From Actinomadura luteofluorescens (GTDB taxonomy: Bacteria > Actinomycetota > Actinomycetes > Streptosporangiales > Streptosporangiaceae): a DNA stretch of 64,000 nt. This document shows, in pieces, positions 1-8,480 of this stretch. The notes beneath the pieces were generated by a model, which was not told where the DNA came from, made no database searches, and was given only the letters and a program-made list of their open reading frames with translations. How positions within the stretch are numbered: position 1 is the stretch's first letter; every line of letters begins with the position of its first letter. The translations under genes were made by a program, and so were the position numbers. The stretch lies in NCBI RefSeq assembly GCF_013409365.1, contig NZ_JACCBA010000001.1, positions 3,968,001-4,032,000 on the forward strand, written 5' to 3'.

Positions 1-660
1 CGGGTTTGACGGCCACCAGTGCGGCCAGCGAGACCCGGTGGGTGCCACGGGCGGTGACACGCACCACCGGTGTGCGTCCGCGTCGTCCCCAGGTGGTGCC
101 TTTGGGCGGCCTCAGCCCCTGGCCGGCTTCGTCCTCGAAGCAGATCCAGGCGCCCAGGTCCGCCGCGGTGTTTCCACCGTTGGCCACACCTCCGCCCGCC
201 ACCGGTCGATCTTGCCCTCGTCGCGCTCGGCGGCGCGGCGGGAGGGTGCCTGCACGCTCCACCCGATCCGGTGCAGCAGCACATCCACACCGGCCAGGGT
301 GTAGGAGACCGCGAACAACTCCCAGATCACCTCGGCTATCCGCGCGAGCGTCCACCGCTGGTCCTCGGTCCAGCCGTGCGCGGCCGGACCGGCCTCCAAC
401 GCCTCCTCCAGGAGCTTCACCTGGTGGTGGGTCAGCTTGCATTTCGCGCCACTGGCGCCCTTGGAGGCCAGCGCCGCCGTCCCTCCGGTCTGCCAGGCCC
501 GCCGCCACCGGTTCACCGACATCCGCGACACCCGGAACCGGCGCCCGATCTGCGCATCGGACAGGCAGCCCTGCTCGAAGAGCCCGGCCACCTCTCGCCG
601 CAGCGCCTCCCGCCGCGCCCGCTCCGCAGCGGTCAACCCGCCGCCCTCGCCATACCGCAT
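1..660 (-). CDS. IS630-family transposase, two reading frames, partial
   Basis: The N-terminal part (start at 660, MRYGEGGGLT) carries a homeodomain-like helix-turn-helix followed by a winged-helix segment, as in IS630 transposases. This frame ends at 112. The catalytic DDE domain begins in a different frame around 165-125 with WICFEDEAG and TTWGRRGRTP, which contains the first catalytic Asp, and runs off the window at position 1. The frame change lies within roughly 140-180. Some IS630 members make transposase from two overlapping frames, so this may be a programmed frameshift rather than decay. An upstream ATG at 684 is possible, but 660 matches the family start better. Confidence 0.75.
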
Positions 661-743
661 CCACCAGAGGTAACCCGCCCCCACCCCGCAGGCCAGTCAC
701 CGCAAGGACACAGTCGGTAACTCTAACTATTGAAGCTCTCTAG
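1..743 (-). mobile_element. IS630-family insertion sequence, 5' part (cut by window edge)
   Basis: This segment encodes an IS630-type transposase reading off the left edge. The upstream end of the element appears to lie at about 739-743, in a CTAG context. IS630 elements insert at TA dinucleotides. Directly after it, at 744, homology begins to the inside of the gene at 2569-3621, so the element or a later deletion interrupted a second copy of that gene. The other end of the element is outside the window, and the terminal inverted repeat could not be checked. Confidence 0.7.
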
Positions 744-990
744 CTGGAAGGCCTGCTCGGGAGCCGCACCCGACGATCCTCGGCTGGTCGAGCTGCACCG
801 GGCCCACGGTCTGCGTCCACCGCCGATGTTCCCCACCAGGGACGGCTGGGACGGCATGGGCGTCCCCGAGCACGGCTGGGAGATGTCCTACAAGGCCACC
901 GTGAGGATCCCCGGCCGCTACACATATGACGAACCGGCCGTGGAGATCAGCCCCAACTGCGGAAAGCGAACTCTCCGCAAGAGCGCCTGA
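744..990 (+). pseudogene. Truncated second copy of the 2569-3621 gene
   Basis: Bases 744-921 match 2596-2772 at well over 90 percent, encoding the shared HRAHGLRPPPMFPTRDGWDG segment. The copy has no start because the IS630 element abuts it. It has one extra C near 770 that shifts frame relative to the intact copy. Similarity stops abruptly after GRY at 921, after which the frame runs on to 990 with unrelated residues. It is a dead duplicate fragment. Confidence 0.75.
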
Positions 991-1360
991 TCCACCACGC
1001 CAACGGCGTCACCGTCACCAAGGCTTCGCCACCGAGCGCCACCGCGCCTGCGCGCCTGCGGTGATCGCGATCGTCCCGCGTCCCGACGAGAGGGCTGATC
1101 ATCGCCGCTCGTGCTCTCCGTGCGGGAGGGGGATCACATGCCACACGTCCCAGGAGGGCGCGGCCGGAGCATCGCCGTAGATGCGGCAGGCTCCTGAGCA
1201 TCCTGAGAAGGAGTGGTGTCGTCCTGCCTGCCGCGTCCACCGCGCGGCCGACGGTGGTGACGCCCGCGACAGACCAACAAGATCAAACCACGCATATTGC
1301 GCCATATGCTGACCTGCACAGACTTTGTTCAGCGGGATCGACCGGGGTGACGGGACAGCG
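991..1360. other. Gene-free stretch made of duplicated fragments
   Basis: No convincing gene is present. Bases 1137-1203 resemble 3737-3814, the region upstream of the membrane protein at 3836. Bases 1221-1264 are an exact 44-base copy of 4778-4821, inside the CU044_5270-family gene on the other strand. The stretch therefore looks like a patchwork of local duplications, possibly carrying the promoter of the gene at 1361. Confidence 0.6.
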
Positions 1361-1783
1361 ATGCCTACTCACGAGTGGACCATGGCCAATGACGAGTACG
1401 GCTCGCGTCCCCGCCCGAGGCGGAAGACCTTCCTGATCATCGCCTTGGGTTTGCCGGGGCTCCTAGGACTGCTCGCCGTGCTCTACTCGATCGGTGCGCT
1501 GGAAGGGAACACCCCGTCCCTTGGCCCGAAGAACTACAGGGCCAACGTCGATTGCCAGGTGAATGCGGCCGGATCGCAGGGCACGGTGACGATCAGCGGC
1601 ACGATCACAGGCGACGCGACGCGCTACTCGGTCACCGTCGAGGTTCTGGACGCGGCCTCTCATCAGCGGGTCGGCCTGCAAACCTTCGAGGTTCGAGGCA
1701 CGAAGACCTTCGGAGGAACCTCCGCGGCGCAGACTCCGATCGGGCCCGCAGGCATCGAATGCAAGATCACCAAGGTCGCCTGA
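1361..1783 (+). CDS. Small membrane-anchored protein of unknown function
   Basis: About 140 residues. A charged, Arg-rich N-terminus is followed by one hydrophobic segment (FLIIALGLPGLLGLLAVLYS). The extracytoplasmic part has two cysteines, one in DCQV and one in ECKI near the end, that could form a disulfide around a beta-rich domain. This is typical of small single-pass actinomycete proteins with an exposed immunoglobulin-like or FxLD-like domain. The start at 1361 is preceded by GGTGACGGGACAG; ATG 1382 is an alternative. No family is recognised, and the duplicated flank upstream suggests recent rearrangement. Confidence 0.6.
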   Translation: MPTHEWTMANDEYGSRPRPRRKTFLIIALGLPGLLGLLAVLYSIGALEGNTPSLGPKNYRANVDCQVNAAGSQGTVTISGTITGDATRYSVTVEVLDAASHQRVGLQTFEVRGTKTFGGTSAAQTPIGPAGIECKITKVA

Positions 1784-1995
1784 GACGCCGCCTCGTTCGG
1801 CGAGACGGCGGTGGCAGGTGGACGGCGGCGCAGGCGGCGGCAGACGCGATCGCCTAGGCGGCGCCTGTCAGAGATCGTGTCCTGACCAGATGAACCCGGC
1901 GCGGTGCGCCGGTACCCGGGTGGCGCGGTGGCCGTCGAACGGGTCGGCGACCGGGAACAGGGTCCCGGCCGCCGATGGGTGTCGGTTCTCCGGCC

Positions 1996-2316
1996 TTACT
2001 TCTGCGAAGCATCACCGGAGGACTGGGGGTTCTGCCCCTGCGGCGCCACTGTTCCAGCGGCGCTGACGGTGCCGGTGCGGCCGGCGATGTAGTCGGCGAG
2101 GACGCCCGCGAGGAGGCCCAGGCCCGTGGCACACGCGAGGGGCCCCTTGCCGCCGAAGACGAACATGAAGCCGCTCAGGCCAAGCATCGCGAGGCCGGTA
2201 CCCAGCCAGGTGTACGAGGCGACCTTGCCGAGGATGACGGTGTCCACGCCGGCGATGATGACGATGGTCACGCTGGCGATGATGGCGAACAAGGCGCCGA
2301 CGGTACCGCCCAGCAT
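1996..2316 (-). CDS. Small hydrophobic membrane protein, unknown function
   Basis: About 106 residues with three to four hydrophobic helices (LFAIIASVTIVIIAGV, YTWLGTGLAMLGLSGFMFVF, ACATGLGLLAGVLADYIAG) and a polar Gln/Ser-rich tail. ATG 2316 is preceded by GTAAGGG at a good distance. An upstream TTG at 2358 would add 14 residues. It is convergent with the gene at 1361 and divergent from the gene at 2569. No conserved domain was recognised. Confidence 0.55.
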   Translation of the reverse strand: MLGGTVGALFAIIASVTIVIIAGVDTVILGKVASYTWLGTGLAMLGLSGFMFVFGGKGPLACATGLGLLAGVLADYIAGRTGTVSAAGTVAPQGQNPQSSGDASQK

Positions 2317-2568
2317 GACGGCCCTTACGACATCCTCCCCGCTGACGTCGCCGACCAAGGAGTTGACGTAGGCTCCCGCTTACTCGCACGGGCTCAGCAG
2401 AGACAGTACAGAGCGCGACCACATCGACGGGAATCGGCGGCACGAAGTCTGATCGCCGGCCATTCCTGGAACGGGATCTCCTCGCCACCGCCGAGACCGA
2501 GCGGGATCAGACGGCCCGGAGTGGATCCGGACCCTCCGTGTGGACGCGCGTGCCACTACGGTCCAGGT

Positions 2569-3621
2569 GTGATCATTTCGCCGCCCTTCGCCCTGCTGGA
2601 AGGCCTGCTCGGGAGCCGCACCGACGATCCTCGACTGGCCGAGCTGCACCGGGCCCACGGTCTGCGTCCACCGCCGATGTTCCCCACCAGGGACGGCTGG
2701 GACGGCATGGGCGTCCCCGAGCAAGGGTGGGAGATGGCCTACAGGGCCACGGTGAGAGTCCCCGGCCGCTACCCCTCATCCCGGGTGCGCGGCTGCGGTC
2801 CGGTGATCGGCTACGTCACCAAGGTCTACATCACCGAGTCCTACCCGGCGCCGGTGCGGGACGGCCTCACGGTCGCGCTGCCCGAGCCTGAGGCCCGCGC
2901 GCGGGCGCTGGACAGCATGGTCGCGGAGTACGGGAACGTCGTCCACGTACTGCGCCGCGACGACGAGAGCACCTTCGAGGTGCGGTACCACGAGGACGGC
3001 CGGTTCATCTGGTTCCTGCTGACCCTCAACGAACGCGCCGAGAACGACCCGGAACGGCTGGGGGTGGTGACACCGGATGCCCGAACGATCCCGCTCTGGC
3101 CGGCTCCCGAGCCCGACGACCCCGTCCCCGCCGCCCTGCGCACGCTCAAGGCCCACCAGGACGCCTCCGGACTCGACGGGCTCGACTTCGAGACATTCGA
3201 CCGCTTCGAGCCGGATGCGATCGCGTCCTGGACCGGCAGCGACGACGCCGACCGGGAGTTCCGCGCGTTCGGAACGGACGGCAGCGGCGGGCGGGTCGCG
3301 TTCTGGCGCGTCCACGAAGGCCTCCCGATCGAGCAGCAGCCCGTCGTGCTGTTCGGAGGCGAAGGCGACGTCGGCCCGGTCGCCAAGGACCTGTGCGACC
3401 TGCTCTACCTGCTCGCCGCCGGCGTCGGCCCCTTCGAAGCCGCCATGGCGTACACATCCGACGAGGACATCGACGAGGACACCGGCCCACGACCCGAAAT
3501 CGCCCGCATCGCCGAAACCCACCTCCAACGACGCGAAGGCCGAACCCCGAAGGCGATCGTCCAGGACGCGGAGAACGCATACGCCGACGTCAGAGACCGT
3601 GTCGACGCCCTCTCCGGATGA
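2569..3621 (+). CDS. Conserved hypothetical protein, SUKH/SMI1-KNR4-like C-terminal part
   Basis: 350 residues from GTG 2569. The frame is open further upstream, but that region overlaps the opposite-strand gene and lacks its codon pattern. The C-terminal third (QQPVVLFGGEGDVGPVAKDLCDLLYLLAAG) resembles the end of SMI1/KNR4 (SUKH) proteins, a superfamily that includes immunity proteins of polymorphic toxins. The middle is acidic. The segment encoded by 2596-2772 is duplicated in truncated form at 744-921. The SUKH assignment is tentative, and no cognate toxin gene lies nearby. Confidence 0.6.
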   Translation: MIISPPFALLEGLLGSRTDDPRLAELHRAHGLRPPPMFPTRDGWDGMGVPEQGWEMAYRATVRVPGRYPSSRVRGCGPVIGYVTKVYITESYPAPVRDGLTVALPEPEARARALDSMVAEYGNVVHVLRRDDESTFEVRYHEDGRFIWFLLTLNERAENDPERLGVVTPDARTIPLWPAPEPDDPVPAALRTLKAHQDASGLDGLDFETFDRFEPDAIASWTGSDDADREFRAFGTDGSGGRVAFWRVHEGLPIEQQPVVLFGGEGDVGPVAKDLCDLLYLLAAGVGPFEAAMAYTSDEDIDEDTGPRPEIARIAETHLQRREGRTPKAIVQDAENAYADVRDRVDALSG

Positions 3622-3835
3622 ACGTGCCGCGGCACGCCGGTGACCTCACGCACCACCTGAACCCGACCACGTTCCGGCCCGTCCGGCGGCGGCCTTGATG
3701 AGCCTGAGGCGAAGGCGCGGGGCAAGGGCCACCGCATATGCACACGTCCCACAAAAGCAGGAACCGGTTCCGCGCGGCCGGAGCACCGCCACCGATGCGG
3801 CAAGCTCTTGAGAAGCCGGAGGGGGCGATGGCGGC

Positions 3836-4432
3836 GTGGCCGAGGTTCAGGATGAGCTCGTAATACGGCCGGATTTCCGGGCGGGGCTGATCGTTCTGGT
3901 CGTCATCGCGGTGGCCGCCGCGGGCATCGTCGCCGCGATCGTGATCGGTGATGCCCCGGCCGTGTTCGCCCTGATCGTGGGCGGTCTGTTCGCCGTGATG
4001 ATCCCCCTGGCGATCGGGGCCCTCCTCAGCGCTCGGATCAGCCTGACGGCCCACGAACTCGTCGTCCAAGGACTGTTCTACCGAAAGCGCCTGCCGCGCT
4101 CGCGCATCGCAGAGGTGGTGCGCGCGAGCATCACGGCGCCGCGCGGAGGGGCCGGCATGAGCCTGTTCGTGCTCGACGCGCAACGCGCTCTTCTCGTCAG
4201 AGTGCAGGGCAGCCTCTACCCGCGCGAGGATCTCTCCCGATTGGTGGACGTGCTCGACGTGCCGTGCAGCGGGCCGGACGGTCCCGTCAGCGCCAAGGAG
4301 TTCGCCAAGACGTATCCGGGCCTTGTGTCCTGGATCGAGCAGCATCCCTACCGGCTCGCCTTCGTGATCGCCGGTTTCTTGTGCGCCGCAGTAGCGGCAG
4401 TGGCGCTCGTTTCGATCGCGACGACGTCCTGA
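3836..4432 (+). CDS. Membrane protein with PH-like domain between transmembrane segments
   Basis: 198 residues. Two hydrophobic helices near the N-terminus (about residues 17-38 and 42-65) are followed by a beta-rich segment (ISLTAHELVVQGLFYRKRLPRSRIAEV) like bacterial PH domains, then a C-terminal helix (LAFVIAGFLCAAVAAVALVSIA). The GTG start at 3836 follows GGAGGGGG by about 10 bases. An ATG at 3828 sits at a better distance but opens only a 12-codon frame, so the GTG is chosen. The upstream 3737-3814 region is shared with 1137-1203. Function is unknown. Confidence 0.6.
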   Translation: MAEVQDELVIRPDFRAGLIVLVVIAVAAAGIVAAIVIGDAPAVFALIVGGLFAVMIPLAIGALLSARISLTAHELVVQGLFYRKRLPRSRIAEVVRASITAPRGGAGMSLFVLDAQRALLVRVQGSLYPREDLSRLVDVLDVPCSGPDGPVSAKEFAKTYPGLVSWIEQHPYRLAFVIAGFLCAAVAAVALVSIATTS

Positions 4433-4538
4433 CCGGTCCTGACCGGTCCTGAGCTCCCCACCGCACGACTTTTCGGGCGAAACGGGTCAGAGAGCAACGT
4501 TCTCCCGTCAAGGCGCGGGCGCGGCCGGGGCCGGCGCC

Positions 4539-4563
4539 GGGGCCGGTAAGGCTCACCGGCCCC
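4539..4563. terminator. Bidirectional terminator hairpin
   Basis: A perfect 9-bp stem (GGGGCCGGT at 4539-4547 with ACCGGCCCC at 4555-4563) and a 7-base loop lie between two convergent genes. There is no U tract, as is common for actinomycete terminators. Confidence 0.6.
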
Positions 4564-4578
4564 GACCGCGCCGTGGGC

Positions 4579-5619
4579 TCAGTTCACCGTTGGGGGCTTG
4601 TCCGCGATGGAGACTTTCAGCTGCGCCGAGTTGGTCAGCACGCTCCCGACCGGGGCCCCCGCCTCCTGGGCCTTGGTGACGACGCTGCGATGTCCGAGGA
4701 ACTCGTAGGTCTCGTCGTCGAAGATGTACTCCTCGCGGCTGCCGCTACCGGGCGGGTCCAGCGTGACGGCGACACCGGTCCTGCCTGCCGCGTCCACCGC
4801 GCGGCCGACGGTGGTGACGCCGTGGATGGACGCCGCCGCCCGGAACAGCGCGGCCCGCTGCGCGCGGGGCATGTAGGCCTCTGTGAGCATGCCGCCGACG
4901 TTCTGCCACGCCGTGGCGTCGGCTGCGGGGCCGGTGCCCAGGCCGATGTACAGGTGGTCGTACATCTTCGCCGGATCGGCCGGCAGGCGGCTCAGGTAGG
5001 CGTAGTCGTTGCGCAGGTGCTCGGCGCGGTCGTCGAAGTCGGCGGCCTTGGACCTCGAGCTCCGTCCGACGTTCTGGCGGGCCTCGGCCGGGACGGGCCA
5101 CCCCGGGTACGGCTTGGGCTCCAGCGTCCTGGACTGCAGGACGCCGTGCGTGGCGTCGCCGTCCACGGGCAGCCAGATCTTCCGTTCCTGCCGGTCCAGG
5201 TACCGTTCCTGGCGACCGCCGGAGTTGCTCTCGACGGTGTCCATCGTCCGCGAGTCGAAGACCAGGAACTGTCCGGGACGAGGGTGCAGCTCCGAGGACC
5301 TGGCCGCGTGGTCGGCGGCCCGCTTGAGGACCTGCACCGACGCCACCGGCATCGTGTGCACGACCGGCGGTGAGCCGGGCTCGCCGCCCGCGTTGACCAC
5401 GATGACCCCGGCCGCGGCGGCGGCGACGCCCAGCCCCGCCGCCAGACCGATCCGCAGCCGCACGCCCCGGCGGGAGACACGCCGCCCGGTGGAACGACCG
5501 TGCTCGGGGGCCACGTCCCGCATGGCGCTCAGGAGCCGGTGCTCCTCGGCCCGCACGTCGGTCAGGTCGAGCTCGGGAACGTCCGAGCGGAACCGCTCAA
5601 GCTCGGTCATCTCATTCAT
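4579..5619 (-). CDS. CU044_5270 family membrane protein, likely sigma-factor partner
   Basis: About 346 residues. The cytoplasmic N-terminus (MNEMTELERFRSDVPELDL) is followed by one transmembrane helix (LRIGLAAGLGVAAAAAGVIVV) and a large outer domain. This architecture is that of CU044_5270 family proteins, which are regularly encoded after ECF sigma factors and are thought to act like anti-sigma or sensor proteins. ATG 5619 overlaps the end of the sigma gene by 8 bases, implying translational coupling; ATG 5610 is an alternative. A 44-base piece of this gene (4778-4821) is repeated at 1221-1264. The anti-sigma role is inferred from context. Confidence 0.8.
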   Translation of the reverse strand: MNEMTELERFRSDVPELDLTDVRAEEHRLLSAMRDVAPEHGRSTGRRVSRRGVRLRIGLAAGLGVAAAAAGVIVVNAGGEPGSPPVVHTMPVASVQVLKRAADHAARSSELHPRPGQFLVFDSRTMDTVESNSGGRQERYLDRQERKIWLPVDGDATHGVLQSRTLEPKPYPGWPVPAEARQNVGRSSRSKAADFDDRAEHLRNDYAYLSRLPADPAKMYDHLYIGLGTGPAADATAWQNVGGMLTEAYMPRAQRAALFRAAASIHGVTTVGRAVDAAGRTGVAVTLDPPGSGSREEYIFDDETYEFLGHRSVVTKAQEAGAPVGSVLTNSAQLKVSIADKPPTVN

Positions 5620-6211
5620 GGACGGGCTCCTCACTGACGTAGATCACGGATTCGGTCGCACCGAGGTGCCTGCGAAGCTTTTGCCTGGCCCGGTTGATGC
5701 GGGACCGCACCGTCCCGACGCGCACGCCCAGCGCCTGCGCGGCCTCGGCGTAGCTGAGATCACCCCAGGCGACGAGCAGCAGCGCGTCGCGGTGCCCCCT
5801 CGGCAGCGCGGCCAGCGCACTCGCCAGCGCCCTGCTGGACGCCCCCGCGCTGAGCCGCTCGTCGCTGCGCTCGGTGAACGGCTCCATCACCGGGTCGGTG
5901 CCCATCCGTTCCAGGACGCGCAGCTGCCGCACCTCCGCCCGCACATGGCGGCCCATCAGGTTGGTGGCGATCCCGTACAGCCAGGGCCGGGCGTTCGGAC
6001 GGGACAGGTCGTACCGGTCGCGTTGCCGGAAGGCCGCCAGGAACGTCTCGGCCACCACGTCCTCGGCGGCATCGGCGCCCAGCCGGCGGATCACGTACCG
6101 CTTGATGTCGGGGGCGTGCCGGCGGAACACCGCGGCGAACGCCTCGGGCTCCTGCCGGGACCGCCTGATGACGGAGGCGTCATCGGCGTCCTCTTCACTC
6201 GCAGTGCTCAT
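5612..6211 (-). CDS. ECF RNA polymerase sigma factor
   Basis: 199 residues with sigma region 2 (FAAVFRRHAPDIKRYVIRRLG, DVVAETFLAAFRQRDRYD, ARPWLYGIATNLMGRHVRAE) and region 4 (ALAALPRGHRDALLLVAWGDLSYAEAA, then GVRVGTVRSRINRARQKLRR). Length and domain order match extracytoplasmic-function sigma factors. ATG 6211 follows GAGAGG. The downstream CU044_5270 gene overlaps by 8 bases, so the pair is probably co-translated and functions as a sigma/regulator unit. Confidence 0.93.
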   Translation of the reverse strand: MSTASEEDADDASVIRRSRQEPEAFAAVFRRHAPDIKRYVIRRLGADAAEDVVAETFLAAFRQRDRYDLSRPNARPWLYGIATNLMGRHVRAEVRQLRVLERMGTDPVMEPFTERSDERLSAGASSRALASALAALPRGHRDALLLVAWGDLSYAEAAQALGVRVGTVRSRINRARQKLRRHLGATESVIYVSEEPVHE

Positions 6212-6323
6212 TCACGGCCTCTCGGCTTCGGGTCGGGACACCCGTTGTTGCCGAGCCGCCCACATCCGGTTCCCGCTGTCCGGCGCGGGCAGCCGATCCG
6301 GGAGCACCTCACCCGGCGGCCCG

Positions 6324-6956
6324 TCAGCGAGGGCTCGGTGGCGTGCCCGCCGGCGGAGGGACGATGTCCAGGATCATGTCCAGGGACGTGCGGCCGTCCG
6401 GCCCGGTGAAGGGACCGACCCGCTGGAATCCGTTCTTTTCGTAGAAGCGGATGGCGCGGGGATTATCGGCCAGGACGCCGCCCCAAAGGATGATTCTGCG
6501 TTTTCCGAGCCGCCAAGCAACCTCGCAGATGAGCGGAAAGACCAGCGTCGCCAACCCCTTGCTCTGCTGGTCGTCGGACAGGGTGAGGCCGAACCGGCAG
6601 TCGGTCTCCTCATTCAGATGGATTCCGGCTTGGCGATAGCGTTCGACATCCCCTTGTGTCAGCGCAAGGCTGAACTCCAGCAAACCTACGATCCTGGCGG
6701 ACGCTTCTTCCTCCAGCACCAGGCGAAGCTTGTCGTAGCGCGCGATCGCCGCGCACAATTCGCGGGCGGCGGCCAGGTCGTAGCCGTCGAACGTGCTGAA
6801 CCTGCGGGTCTCAGAAGACAGCCCGGCGAGGAAACCGGCCAGACTCTCGGCGTCGGTTCTGGCCAAGGGACGAAAGAGGAGACGCGCACCGTCCCACGAC
6901 TCCAGATGGCGTGTCAGCACAGAGGGGGCCTCGGCGATTCGCGCCAGGGTGAGCAT
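6324..6956 (-). CDS. GNAT family N-acetyltransferase
   Basis: 210 residues with the GNAT fold, including the acetyl-CoA binding stretch DDQQSKGLATLVFPLICEVA and the final NPRAIRFYEKNGFQRVG motif typical of the family. ATG 6956 has a strong AAGGAG ribosome-binding site. The acceptor cannot be told from sequence. It lies upstream of the sigma gene on the same strand with a 112-base gap, so co-transcription is possible but not evident. Confidence 0.85.
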   Translation of the reverse strand: MLTLARIAEAPSVLTRHLESWDGARLLFRPLARTDAESLAGFLAGLSSETRRFSTFDGYDLAAARELCAAIARYDKLRLVLEEEASARIVGLLEFSLALTQGDVERYRQAGIHLNEETDCRFGLTLSDDQQSKGLATLVFPLICEVAWRLGKRRIILWGGVLADNPRAIRFYEKNGFQRVGPFTGPDGRTSLDMILDIVPPPAGTPPSPR

Positions 6957-7014
6957 GAGTCTCCTTCGTGCGCCCCGGCCCCTCGCGCAGGCAGTACGTC
7001 CGCCGGACTACGGG

Positions 7015-8343
7015 CTAGTCTCGTCGCAGGCACCAGCGGCCGGTGGACGGAAGTACGGCCATGATCAGGGCGGCGGTCGCCAGGATGAAGACGAACGCCA
7101 CGGGACCCCAACCGTACTCGTCCCCCCTTCCGCACATGCGCTGGGCCACCGACCCGGCGGTTATCGCGATCGTCCAGCGTCCTCCCGCTCTGCGCCGGGA
7201 CAGCAGCCACGCGCCGACGGCGAGCGCGACCGGCTCCGCGAAGCCCGATGCCAGATTCACATAGGACAGCACCACGCCGGGTGAGTCGGGCACGCCCAGC
7301 TCGTAGTTGAACCTGACGAGCAGGAGCAGAAGTCCTGGAACGCACAGCAGGGCCAGCGTCATCGCGGCGATCGCGGTGCCGCCTCCGCCGCGTTCCATGG
7401 CCGCCGTGGGACGGTACGCCGCCTGGGGTTGTGGAGCCCAGGGGTACCCGCCGCGCTGTTCGGGAGGGGCCTGCCACGGACCTGCGGGCTCGCCGTGAAA
7501 CGGGGGGCGAGGGCCGAGGCCGCGCAAGCGTTCGGCGACGGTGGTCGCGTCCTTCGGCCGGGCGCCGGGCTGTTTGGCCAGCAGGTCCAGGACCAGCGTG
7601 CTCAGGCGGTCGTCGATGTCGGGTCGCACGGCTCGCGGGGGTACTGGGGCTTTGTTGAGGTGCTGGTAGAGGATGGCGCCGGCGCTCGAGTCGGTGTCCA
7701 CCCAGGTGGTCCCGGTCAGCAGCTGGTAGAGCACGCAGCCGAAGGCGTACAGGTCGGTGCGCTCGTCGACGGGATGGCCCTCGATCTGCTCGGGCGCCAT
7801 GTAGACCGGGGTCCCCGCCGACGACCCGGTAGCGGTGATCTTGGTGGCGTCGGCGAGGCGGGCGATCCCGAAGTCGCAGACCTTCACCTGCCCGGTGTCG
7901 GTGAGGAAGAGGTTGGCCGGCTTGATGTCCCGGTGCACGACCCCGCGCCGGTGGGCCGCGTCGAGGGCGTCGAGGATCTGCACCGCCCAGTCCGTCACCT
8001 GCGCGACGGGCAGCCCCGCCGGGCGCTGGTGCAGCACCGAGGCCAGGTCGCGCCCTCGCATCAGCTCCATCACCAGGAACAGCAGGCGCAGTCCCCCGTC
8101 GATGTGCTCGTCGACGTCGAACACCGTGGTGATCCCGGGATGGTCCAGGGTCGCGGCGATCTCCGCCTCCCGCCGGAACCGCGCGACCCCGGACCCGTCG
8201 ACGGCCCCGCTCAGCGTGAGGATCTTCACGGCGACCGGGCGGCGCAACCGCAGGTCGACGCCCTGCCACACCTCCCCCATCCCGCCCTTGCCGAGAGGCG
8301 CCTCAAGCCGATACCGCCCGGCCAGCTCCAGACCACCGCGCAT
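7015..8343 (-). CDS. Transmembrane serine/threonine protein kinase
   Basis: 442 residues. The N-terminal Hanks-type kinase domain has the glycine loop LGKGGMGEVWQG, Lys40 in VAVK, HRDIKPAN with catalytic Asp139, and DFG at 157-159, followed by APEQ and DLYAFG. A proline-rich linker (about 280-315) leads to a C-terminal region with about four hydrophobic helices, with no extracellular PASTA repeats. The active-site residues are intact. ATG 8343 follows GAGGAGAG. It would phosphorylate proteins at the membrane, with ligand and substrates unknown. A 20-bp palindrome (8382-8401) lies just upstream. Confidence 0.93.
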   Translation of the reverse strand: MRGGLELAGRYRLEAPLGKGGMGEVWQGVDLRLRRPVAVKILTLSGAVDGSGVARFRREAEIAATLDHPGITTVFDVDEHIDGGLRLLFLVMELMRGRDLASVLHQRPAGLPVAQVTDWAVQILDALDAAHRRGVVHRDIKPANLFLTDTGQVKVCDFGIARLADATKITATGSSAGTPVYMAPEQIEGHPVDERTDLYAFGCVLYQLLTGTTWVDTDSSAGAILYQHLNKAPVPPRAVRPDIDDRLSTLVLDLLAKQPGARPKDATTVAERLRGLGPRPPFHGEPAGPWQAPPEQRGGYPWAPQPQAAYRPTAAMERGGGGTAIAAMTLALLCVPGLLLLLVRFNYELGVPDSPGVVLSYVNLASGFAEPVALAVGAWLLSRRRAGGRWTIAITAGSVAQRMCGRGDEYGWGPVAFVFILATAALIMAVLPSTGRWCLRRD

Positions 8344-8381
8344 CGACTCTCCTCAGCTCGGCAAGGTTGGCCCGGACATTA

Positions 8382-8401
8382 TATAGACGCATCTGTCTAT
8401 A
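8382..8401. promoter_or_regulatory. Palindromic operator candidate upstream of the kinase gene
   Basis: TATAGAC and GTCTATA form a perfect 7-bp inverted repeat around a 6-base spacer, 39 bases before the kinase start and in unusually AT-rich sequence. The geometry is like TetR or GntR family operators. No such regulator is adjacent. Confidence 0.5.
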
Positions 8402-8480
8402 AAGCTGGACAAGGCGGGGCCGTCGCCCCACCCACCGGACACTCGCTCCGAACTCCGAACTCCGAACTCCGAACCCCGGG

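Noticed and set aside
1975..2568. 5' extension of the gene at 2569
   Set aside because: It overlaps the opposite-strand membrane protein and lacks coding-type third positions; GTG 2569 fits the duplicated copy better.
4430..4452. Direct repeat CTGACCGGTC beside the 3836 gene end
   Set aside because: Two short copies only, overlapping a stop codon region; no sign of a mobile element or attachment site.
8448..8480. Four tandem AACTCCG-type heptamers, considered as a CRISPR or iteron array
   Set aside because: Units are 7 bases with no spacers and only four copies, so this is a simple tandem repeat between two genes.
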